Origin: Pseudomonas pharyngis
GTDB lineage: Bacteria > Pseudomonadota > Gammaproteobacteria > Pseudomonadales > Pseudomonadaceae
Reading direction: 5' to 3'
Length of the DNA stretch: 64,000 bases
Assembly: GCF_021602345.1 (NCBI RefSeq)
Contig: NZ_BQID01000004.1
Span: forward strand, 62,001 to 126,000
Shown here piece after piece: positions 15,605 to 22,605 of this stretch (within the stretch, counting starts at the first letter, position 1; each line of letters starts with the position of its first letter). Under the pieces are notes generated by a model that worked only from the letters and a program-made list of their open reading frames with translations, was not told the origin of the DNA and made no database searches. Both the position numbers and the translations under genes were made by a program.

Positions 15605-16540
15605 ATGTTGCAATCAACCAGCTCAACCTACGCGCAAGCCAGAGAACTCTGGACGTTGGCCTTTAACTATCAAGAACAGCACGCCGGCATGAAAGTCAGG
15701 ACAGCACTGACGCTCGCGCTTGCGGACATTTACCAATTAGCGCCGATGCATGCGCAAACGCTTTGCCAGATTGTCGAGCTCTTCAACACGGCGTCTCTGG
15801 TACACGATGACATCATTGACGAAGACCCTACACGTCGTGGTGCCCCGTCCGTCTGGGTGAAATTCGGTATCGCCAGCGCACTGGTATCCGGTATGTATGG
15901 CTACATTGAAGGCCTGCAAAAGTTGAACGCTTTGGGGGATCCGAATCTTATTCACGCAGCCCTGGGAAGTCTCGAGGCGTTGCACATCGGTCAGCACCTC
16001 GACACGCAGTTGAGTGCAGGCGACAGCCTACCGACGCTGGATCAATATCGTTTTATTGCACAAGCCAATACCGGATGCTTTTTCATGTTTATCCTGGACT
16101 CATGCCAAAGCCTCAATCCGATGCCGGTAGCAGTTTATTTGGCATTGCAGGACTTGATGCTGGAACTTGCCGTCTATTACCGCTACATCAATGACTACTG
16201 CGATATAAATCACACGCCCCACTTCAAGAAAAAAGGCTTTGCCCCTGATTTGGAAGGAGGTCCGAAAACGTTTCTCATGATCCTGGCCAACAGTCCATTA
16301 ATCAAAAGTAAAAGAACGGACTTGCAGAAGCGCAGAATCATTTCTGACTGGGGTGATGCCGGAGTTTTCACCCGAGCGATGAACATCATGGAAGACAGTT
16401 TCAAGACCATTGAGCTTCATTTTGAGCAAGCCCGGTGCCTAGCTGGGGAACGAAACTTCGGTTCTCTACACACGTTCCTGCGGAACGTGCACTTTGAGCA
16501 AGAACCACAGGATAACTACTATCAGTCATTAATCAGGTAG
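15605..16540 (+). CDS. Trans-isoprenyl diphosphate synthase, divergent
   Basis: 311 residues of the polyprenyl synthetase fold. The first Asp-rich motif is complete: H67-D68-D69-I-I-D72 followed by TRRG (R77, R78). Residues 27-33 (AGMKVRT) stand where the family has GGKRxRP. The second Asp-rich motif is weakened to N196-D-Y-C-D200, and the Gln usually upstream of it is absent. A KT pair in GGPKTF (residues 218-223) follows. The residues before the first motif are small, which in this family allows C20 or longer products, but chain length is not safely predictable. Codon use and GC are lower than in neighbours, suggesting recent acquisition. The ribosome site before the ATG is weak. Confidence 0.85.
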   Translation: MLQSTSSTYAQARELWTLAFNYQEQHAGMKVRTALTLALADIYQLAPMHAQTLCQIVELFNTASLVHDDIIDEDPTRRGAPSVWVKFGIASALVSGMYGYIEGLQKLNALGDPNLIHAALGSLEALHIGQHLDTQLSAGDSLPTLDQYRFIAQANTGCFFMFILDSCQSLNPMPVAVYLALQDLMLELAVYYRYINDYCDINHTPHFKKKGFAPDLEGGPKTFLMILANSPLIKSKRTDLQKRRIISDWGDAGVFTRAMNIMEDSFKTIELHFEQARCLAGERNFGSLHTFLRNVHFEQEPQDNYYQSLIR

Positions 16541-16660
16541 TCTGGGCCCCTCGCTACTACCGATAAGCCTTGTTCTCTGACACAAAAGCCCCGCTGTTTC
16601 CCCACGACAGCCGTCATGGCTCGTACTAAGCTGCGCGATTGATTTGTTCAGGGACGATCC

Positions 16661-17395
16661 ATGAAACGATTTGCCGCCTGTCTGCTGTCAATGCTGGCCC
16701 TGACGGCCACTGCGGCGGACCTGCAACTGCTCACCGACAACCACCCACCCCTGCATTTCATGCAAGGTGATCAACTCGCGGGATTCGGGGTGGACGTGGT
16801 ACAGGCCCTGGCGACCCAGACCGGCGACCGTATCCATCTGCAACAAGTCCCGCTGCTGCGCGCCCTGCGCATGGCCAGCGACACCCCCGACACCGGCGTA
16901 TTCACCGTGCTGCGTACCGACGAGCGCGATGATCGCTATCAATGGGTCGGGCCGCTGATCGAAGTCGAAACCGCGCTGTACGCCCGCGACAATCTCCAGC
17001 CTCCCGTGCACAGCCTGCGTGAAGCCGATCACTTGGGCCGGATCACCGTGCCGCGCAAATGGCTGGTCTACAGCTACCTGCAAGGACAAGACCTGAACAA
17101 CCTCTACGGCGTGGAAACCCCGGAGCAGATGATGCGGCTGTTCAGCCTGGGGCGTACCGATTTCGTGGTCTCCGATACCTGGTCCAAAGCCGCCCTCGCC
17201 CGCGAACAAGGCATGGAGCCGGGACGCTTGCAGTACCAGATCCCGTTGATGAAACAGAACACCTACATTGCCTTTTCGCCGCAGACTGATCCGAAACAGG
17301 TCGCACGCTGGCAGCAGGCGCTGGATACATTGCGGGCCGACGGTCGTCTGGAGCAACTGCGCCAGCGCTGGCTGAGCAATACCCTACCGCGCTGA
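16661..17395 (+). CDS. Periplasmic solute-binding protein, family 3 type
   Basis: 244 residues. A signal peptide ends after ATAADL (about residue 19). The mature protein follows the SBP_bac_3 pattern: LLTDNHPPLHFMQGDQLAGFGVDVVQAL at the front, GVFTVLRTDERDDRYQWVGPL, then IPLMKQNTYIAFSPQTDP in the second lobe, and a terminal DTLRADGRLEQLRQRW helix. Free-standing proteins of this type in Pseudomonas bind amino acids or act as sensors, but no transporter genes are linked. Ligand not deducible. The ATG at 16661 is the only plausible start. Confidence 0.82.
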   Translation: MKRFAACLLSMLALTATAADLQLLTDNHPPLHFMQGDQLAGFGVDVVQALATQTGDRIHLQQVPLLRALRMASDTPDTGVFTVLRTDERDDRYQWVGPLIEVETALYARDNLQPPVHSLREADHLGRITVPRKWLVYSYLQGQDLNNLYGVETPEQMMRLFSLGRTDFVVSDTWSKAALAREQGMEPGRLQYQIPLMKQNTYIAFSPQTDPKQVARWQQALDTLRADGRLEQLRQRWLSNTLPR

Positions 17396-17503
17396 TCGCG
17401 CATCAACACCTTCGATAACAACTATGCGCAAGGGTGTTTTCACATCAAAACCCTCCAGCACTACAGTGGGCCCCATCTTCTCCCCACTCTCTGGAGCAAC
17501 ATC

Positions 17504-17752
17504 ATGAAAGACATCATCGCCCTCGGCTTCATTGTTTCCCTGATCGGCGCCACTTCCGCCATCGCTGCCCCACACGCCAGCACTCCAGTTGTCGCGGCTG
17601 CGACCGTTGGCCAGTCCGGCACCCTGAACGTCGACACCGTCAGCAAGGACGCCGAACACCAAGGCCTCAAACTCCAACAGAACGCCGAACAGACCAAACT
17701 GTACGTCGCGGAAAACCGCCCGGAATTCGGTTCCAAATATCAGCGCTACTGA
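17504..17752 (+). CDS. Small secreted protein with the same C-terminal tag as 13354-13731
   Basis: 82 residues. Signal peptide with cleavage near SAIAAP (about residue 22). The mature chain is about 60 residues, rich in Ala, Val and Thr, and its last 15 residues are VAENRPEFGSKYQRY. These are identical to the end of the repeat protein 3.8 kb upstream. The 48 bp encoding tag and stop differ at six positions, all synonymous third bases. The ATG follows CTCTGGAGCAACATC. It lacks the 15-residue repeats. A strong terminator follows. Confidence 0.75.
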   Translation: MKDIIALGFIVSLIGATSAIAAPHASTPVVAAATVGQSGTLNVDTVSKDAEHQGLKLQQNAEQTKLYVAENRPEFGSKYQRY

Positions 17753-17779
17753 GTGATCGGTTTGAGCTGCCAGAAACAG

Positions 17780-17803
17780 GAAACCCCGCCGAAGCGGGGT
17801 TTC
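17780..17803. terminator. Bidirectional terminator
   Basis: GAAACCCCGC and GCGGGGTTTC around a 4-nt loop, between the convergent genes 17504-17752 and 17817-19232. Confidence 0.88.
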
Positions 17804-17816
17804 TTGCATTCGGGCG

Positions 17817-19232
17817 TCAGCGCACCAGTCGCGCGGCCAGCGCCTTGGCCTGCAACGCCACGTCGGTGACAGCGGTGCTTTCCCACCACATGCCACGCAG
17901 CGGCGGGCCCAAGGCGAACAAGCGGTTCGAGACCCGACCCTCTTCATCCAGCACCGCACCGTCCACCGCCGCCGCGATGCCCAGCGCCAACGGCCCCGGG
18001 CGAACCAGACCGCGCGCCAACAATTGTTGTGGCAAAGGTCGCGCGACCCGGCGCCAGTCGTATTCGATGCCGCTTGAGTTGATCAACGCCGCGCCCTGCA
18101 CCACGCGGGTTTCAGCCTCACCGCGAGGGCGAATGCGGATACCCACGCCGTCGCCCGATACCGGCTCAAGCCCCTTGTAAGACGCCGCCTGAATGCGCAA
18201 TCGCCCTTCCCGATGCAGTCGCTCGACCAATTCCGCGCTCAGCGGCGGTGAACGATGGTGATGACTTTCCCACCACGGTCGCACATGGCGCACGAACTGC
18301 CGGCGCTGCGCATCGCTGGCCTGGCTCCACAAGCGACCGATGTGCGCCCGCACGGTGTCGAGCGGCGCCTGCCAGTCGATGCCTTGGGCGATGGCGTCGC
18401 GGCAATGCCGGCGCAATTCGCGCAGTAACTGGCGCGGCGTGCGGATGCTGTGATCCTCGGCGAGGAAGTCCACCCACGCAGGCGGCTGCCGACGCACATG
18501 GGGCAACAGCCCGTGCCGGGAAAACACCTCGATCGGCCCGCGATGCCCGGCCTGCTCCAGCGACACCACGGCATCGACCATGGTCAAGCCGGAGCCGATG
18601 ATCAGCACCGTGGATTGTGGATCGAGCTGGCGCATTGCAGCGACATCCCACGGATCAAGCGCCGCAGCGTTGAGACCGCTGGATTCTTTTTGCGGGGTGC
18701 GAGCAGCCGGGAACATCCCGGTCGCCAGCACTGCAAAAGCGCCCTGCAATGGCTGGCCGTCACTCAAAGTGAGCAGCACGGAATCGCCGGAAGCCTGAAC
18801 ATCGACCACTTCGGCGCGCACATGCTCGACCGTCGACCCGTGTTGTGCGCCCACCTGCTGCGCCTCCGCCAGACGCTGCTGCACATACACGCCGAACAAA
18901 CCCCGAGGTGGAAACAGTTCGCTGACCGGTACATGTTGCTGATCCGACTCCGGCCAGCCACCGCCAGCGATGTGATCGGTCAGCCATTGAGTCAGGTCAT
19001 CGGCATTGTCCGGATCGACGCTCATCCGCGCCGCATTGCCGTTGAGCGTGTGGCCCAGCTCCACCGCGCTGTACGCTTCGCCCCGGCCCAGTTCGGCCCG
19101 GGGCTCGATCACCAGAATCGTTCTGCGCCCCGGCAAACGCAGCAATTGCACCGCCAGCATCGTACCGCTGAGGCCGCCGCCGACAATCAGAATGTCGGCG
19201 TGACGGGTGGCGGTTGTATCGGTTTGAGTCAT
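17817..19232 (-). CDS. FAD/NAD(P)-binding protein (NAD(P)-binding FAD oxidoreductase family)
   Basis: 471 residues. The first dinucleotide fold opens with ADILIVGGGLSGTMLAVQLL (about residues 12-31). A second Rossmann motif is VLIIGSGLTMVDAVVSLEQAG (about 208-228). The phrase GRGEAYSAVELGHTLNGNAARMSV is typical of the PF13454 group, whose members act on small hydroxylated or thiol compounds. The last third (LINSSGIEYDWRRVARPLPQQLL) is standard for the group. It lies 60 bp from the flavin monooxygenase gene on the same strand, so the two are likely co-transcribed. Substrate unknown. Confidence 0.8.
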   Translation of the reverse strand: MTQTDTTATRHADILIVGGGLSGTMLAVQLLRLPGRRTILVIEPRAELGRGEAYSAVELGHTLNGNAARMSVDPDNADDLTQWLTDHIAGGGWPESDQQHVPVSELFPPRGLFGVYVQQRLAEAQQVGAQHGSTVEHVRAEVVDVQASGDSVLLTLSDGQPLQGAFAVLATGMFPAARTPQKESSGLNAAALDPWDVAAMRQLDPQSTVLIIGSGLTMVDAVVSLEQAGHRGPIEVFSRHGLLPHVRRQPPAWVDFLAEDHSIRTPRQLLRELRRHCRDAIAQGIDWQAPLDTVRAHIGRLWSQASDAQRRQFVRHVRPWWESHHHRSPPLSAELVERLHREGRLRIQAASYKGLEPVSGDGVGIRIRPRGEAETRVVQGAALINSSGIEYDWRRVARPLPQQLLARGLVRPGPLALGIAAAVDGAVLDEEGRVSNRLFALGPPLRGMWWESTAVTDVALQAKALAARLVR

Positions 19233-19291
19233 GCCGTTCTCGCAGCTGAGGATATGCTCGGGCCAGTGTCATTCAGACGCCGCGAAGACGT

Positions 19292-20695
19292 CTAGACAGA
19301 CGCGACCTTTTTCTCCTGCCGATTCAGCTCGCCGAGGTTTCGATAGCCGCTGCCCGGATGGATCTCCGGCAGTCTCGGCCCTTCGCCAAACAGCTTATCG
19401 CGCAAGGTCCCCGGCGCGTACTCGGTCTTGTAGACACCGCGCTTCTGCAACTCCGGCACCAGCAATTCCACGGCGTCGATGAACGTTTCGTGGGTCAGCG
19501 CGTAGGCCAGGTTGAAGCCGTCGACGTCGGTTTCATCGACCCATTCCTGCAACAGGTCCGCCACCGTTTCCGGGCTGCCGACGAACAGCGGGCCGAAGCC
19601 GCCGATGCCGACCCAGTCGGCCAGTTCATTGGGGGTCCAGACCTTGTTCGGATCGGCCGTGGAAAATGCTTCGACCGCCGACTGAATCGCGTTGGTGTGT
19701 ACGTGCTTGAGCGGTTCGTCCGGTTTGAAGCGGCTGAAGTCGATGCCGGTCCAGCCGGAAATCAGCGCCATCGCGCCTTCGTAGCTGACCCAGGATTTGT
19801 ATTCTTCGAACTTGGCTTTGGCCTTGGCGTCGGTCTCGCCCAAGATCACCGTTTGCAGATTGAAGATCAGGATCTTCGACGGATCGCGCCCGGCCTCGGC
19901 GGCGCGGCGGCGGATGTCGGCCACCGTTTTCTTCAGCAGCACTTTCGACGGTGCCGCGACAAATACACACTCGGCATGCTCGGCAGCAAACTGCTTGCCA
20001 CGACTGGACGCGCCGGCCTGGTAGAGAACCGGCGTGCGCTGCGGCGACGGTTCGCAAAGGTGAATGCCCGGCACCTGGAAGTGTTTGCCGTGGTGGCGGA
20101 TCTCGTGGATCTTGCTCGGGTCACTGAAAATCCGCCGCTCGCGATCCCGCAGGATAGCGCCCTCTTCCCAACTGCCTTCCCACAGTTTGTAGCAGACCTC
20201 CAGGTATTCCTCGGCGAAGTCGTAGCGCGCGTCGTGTTCGGTCTGGGCTTGCTGGCCGATGTTCTTTGCGCCGCTCTCCAGATACGAAGTGACGATGTTC
20301 CAGCCGGCACGGCCCTTGGTCAGGTGATCGAGGGTCGACAGGCGTCGGGCGAATGGATACGGATGTTCGAAGGATAACGAGGCGGTCAGGCCGAAACCCA
20401 GGTGTTCGGTGACCAGCGCCATCGGCGGAATCAGTTGCAACGGATCGTTGACCGGCACCTGCGCCGCCTGCCGGATCGCCGCTTCGCCATTGCCGTTGTA
20501 GACGTCGTAGATGCCCAGCACGTCGGCGATGAACAAGCCGTCGAACTTGCCACGCTCAAGGACTTTCGCCAGATCGGTCCAGTACTCCAGATCCTTGTAT
20601 TGCCAGGAGCGATCCCGAGGGTGAGCCCACAGGCCCGGCGACTGATGGCCGACGCAGTTCATGTCGAAGGCGTTGAGACGGATTTCGCGGGGCAT
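19292..20695 (-). CDS. LLM-class flavin-dependent monooxygenase (NtaA/SnaA/DszA type)
   Basis: 467 residues from the ATG at 20695; upstream in-frame codons lack a ribosome site. The family signature is clear: LFIADVLGIYDVYNGNG, TASLSFEHPYPFARRLSTLDHLTKGRAGWNIVTSYL and YQAGASSRGKQFAAEHAE. These FMNH2-using enzymes cleave compounds such as nitrilotriacetate, dibenzothiophene sulfone or dialkyl sulfones. In fluorescens pseudomonads they usually serve sulfur or amine scavenging. Substrate not deducible. The sulfonate-type transport genes 13 kb away do not form one locus with it. Confidence 0.88.
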   Translation of the reverse strand: MPREIRLNAFDMNCVGHQSPGLWAHPRDRSWQYKDLEYWTDLAKVLERGKFDGLFIADVLGIYDVYNGNGEAAIRQAAQVPVNDPLQLIPPMALVTEHLGFGLTASLSFEHPYPFARRLSTLDHLTKGRAGWNIVTSYLESGAKNIGQQAQTEHDARYDFAEEYLEVCYKLWEGSWEEGAILRDRERRIFSDPSKIHEIRHHGKHFQVPGIHLCEPSPQRTPVLYQAGASSRGKQFAAEHAECVFVAAPSKVLLKKTVADIRRRAAEAGRDPSKILIFNLQTVILGETDAKAKAKFEEYKSWVSYEGAMALISGWTGIDFSRFKPDEPLKHVHTNAIQSAVEAFSTADPNKVWTPNELADWVGIGGFGPLFVGSPETVADLLQEWVDETDVDGFNLAYALTHETFIDAVELLVPELQKRGVYKTEYAPGTLRDKLFGEGPRLPEIHPGSGYRNLGELNRQEKKVASV

Positions 20696-20911
20696 CAGGT
20701 GGCACTCCCGATGTTCAGGAGGCGTTTCACGATTGGGTTTGAAGCGGTCATGTAAGGCGACTCCGTGGTTTCCGGATGAGGATCCACAACCCTTAGCAGG
20801 AGTCATGCCTGAATATATTTTCTATATTTATCAATAAATTGAGATGACAACCTAAAGAAGTCTGCAAACGATATGGAGCAAACTGTTTATTGGCTGTCGG
20901 CGCAGCAACAG

Positions 20912-21475
20912 TCAGATCACCACATTGCGCACGAAGCGCGCGGCCACTTCCCCGTCATTGCGGTAGGTGTGCGGCTGATTGCTGGCGAACATGAAAAACT
21001 CGCCGGCCGCGATTTGCTGGGGTTGGTCGCCGAGCATCAGCGTCAGGCAGCCTTCGAACACAAAAATCTGCTCGCTCCAGCCCTCGGCGTCCGGTTGCGA
21101 GGGATAGACCTCACCCGGCTGCAGGCACCATTCCCACTGCTCCACCGCGCGGGTGGCATTGGCCTTGGATAGCAAAACGGCTTTGCTGCCGGGGATGCTG
21201 CCGGCCCAGGCAAGTTCGTTGATACGGCCGGGATCGCGATTGTCCGGGGCCTGGATCAGATCGCTGAAGGCCACTTCAAGGGCTTCGGCGACGCGGTCGA
21301 GGGTGGTCAAACTGACATTCTTCTCACCCGCCTCGATGGCCACCAGCATTCGGCGGCTGACCCCGGACTTTTCGGCGAGGGCCGTCTGGCTCATGTCGGC
21401 GGCGTGGCGCAGGCGCCGGACGTTCTGGCTGACGTGTTGCAGGACTGAAGCCCGCTGAACGGAATCTCTGTGCAC
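20912..21475 (-). CDS. XRE-family regulator with C-terminal cupin domain
   Basis: 187 residues if it starts at the GTG at 21475; a GTG at 21487 and a distant ATG at 21574 are alternatives. The ATG would run into the divergent gene's start. The N-terminal helix-turn-helix (about residues 15-70) has VSQNVRRLRHAADMSQTALAEKSGVSRRMLVAIEAGEKN. The C-terminal cupin (about 100-187) has GEVYPSQPDAEGWSEQIFVFEG and ends IRFVRNVVI-like. The arrangement is that of PuuR/SutR-like local regulators. It is divergent from the EamA exporter and probably controls it and itself. Confidence 0.82.
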   Translation of the reverse strand: MHRDSVQRASVLQHVSQNVRRLRHAADMSQTALAEKSGVSRRMLVAIEAGEKNVSLTTLDRVAEALEVAFSDLIQAPDNRDPGRINELAWAGSIPGSKAVLLSKANATRAVEQWEWCLQPGEVYPSQPDAEGWSEQIFVFEGCLTLMLGDQPQQIAAGEFFMFASNQPHTYRNDGEVAARFVRNVVI

Positions 21476-21560
21476 TATATTGCTCACTGGCTGGGGTTGG
21501 GCAGTATACTGCGCACCATTTGGCGCATTGTGCGTCTCCTTCTTAAAAGTGCGCAAGGTC
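21476..21560. promoter_or_regulatory. Shared divergent promoter/operator (XRE-cupin / EamA)
   Basis: AGTATACT at 21503-21510 is a palindromic -10-like element usable in both directions. Downstream, CGCA-TTG-TGCG (21524-21534) is an inverted repeat, and GCGCA recurs at 21511, 21523 and 21551. These are good operator candidates for the XRE regulator. Confidence 0.45.
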
Positions 21561-22499
21561 ATGACGTCAGCCAACTCCCCTCAAACTCCCCTGCGGTTTT
21601 CCCGGTTCAGCAAAGCCGAGTGCGTGCTGGTGTTGATCACCATGCTTTGGGGCGGCACCTTCCTGCTGGTGCAGCACGCCATGACCGTCAGCGGACCGAT
21701 GTTTTTCGTCGGCCTGCGCTTTGCCGCCGCCGCAGGCATTGTTGCGCTGTTCTCCTGGAAACACCTGCGGGAACTGACCATGTTCGAATTCAAGGCTGGC
21801 GCCTTTATCGGCGTGGCGATCCTGCTCGGTTATGGCTTGCAGACCGTTGGGTTGCAGAGTATCCCAAGCAGCCAGTCGGCGTTCATCACGGCGTTGTACG
21901 TGCCGTTCGTGCCGCTGTTGCAATGGCTGGTGCTGGGCCGGCGCCCGGGTTTGATGCCGAGCATCGGCATCATGCTGGCGTTTACCGGGCTGATGCTGCT
22001 TTCCGGGCCATCCGGGGCTTCGCTGAATTTCAGCCCCGGTGAAATCGCCACGCTGATCAGCGCCATCGCGATTGCGGCCGAAATCATCCTCATCAGTAAC
22101 TACGCCGGGCAGGTGGATGTGCGCCGAGTGACGGTGGTGCAACTGGCGGTAACCTCGGCCCTGTCTTTCTTGATGGTGGTGCCGACCGGCGAGGCGATTC
22201 CGGATTTCTCGTGGCTGTTGCTGAGCACCGCCCTGGGCCTGGGCGCGATGAGTGCGGCGATTCAGGTGGCGATGAACTGGGCGCAGAAAAGTGTTTCGCC
22301 GACCCGCGCGACCTTGATCTACGCCGGTGAGCCGGTGTGGGCCGGAATCGTCGGGCGCATCGCGGGGGAGCGTCTGCCAGCGATTGCATTGGTGGGTGCG
22401 GGGCTGATCGTGGCGGCGGTGATCGTCAGTGAATTGAAGACCAAAGGCAAAGAGACACAAACGGTCACGGAAGAATTGGAGCACGAGACCGAAGGCTAA
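21561..22499 (+). CDS. EamA/DMT-family transporter
   Basis: 312 residues from the ATG at 21561 (MTSANSPQTP...), preceded by GCGCAAGGTC. About ten hydrophobic segments in two repeats. The EamA phrases LITMLWGGTFLLVQHAM and TRATLIYAGEPVWAGIVGRI are diagnostic. These are drug/metabolite exporters with mostly unknown substrates. Divergence from an XRE-cupin regulator suggests induction by a small molecule bound in the cupin. The last 30 residues are a charged tail (KTKGKETQTVTEELEHETEG). Confidence 0.85.
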   Translation: MTSANSPQTPLRFSRFSKAECVLVLITMLWGGTFLLVQHAMTVSGPMFFVGLRFAAAAGIVALFSWKHLRELTMFEFKAGAFIGVAILLGYGLQTVGLQSIPSSQSAFITALYVPFVPLLQWLVLGRRPGLMPSIGIMLAFTGLMLLSGPSGASLNFSPGEIATLISAIAIAAEIILISNYAGQVDVRRVTVVQLAVTSALSFLMVVPTGEAIPDFSWLLLSTALGLGAMSAAIQVAMNWAQKSVSPTRATLIYAGEPVWAGIVGRIAGERLPAIALVGAGLIVAAVIVSELKTKGKETQTVTEELEHETEG

Positions 22500-22605
22500 A
22501 CGGGGGTTTTACGGCTACTTTGTAGGATTCAGAGACATCCTCGCGTTTGGCGATCCGGGAGCTGGCACGTATGATGCTTCACAAACTTCCGCAGATTAGA
22601 AGCCT

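Noticed and set aside
13732-16660. Transposon or integron carrying the terpene genes
   Set aside because: There is no transposase, integrase or terminal inverted repeat. The similar tag sequences on both sides are parts of genes and not a target-site duplication.
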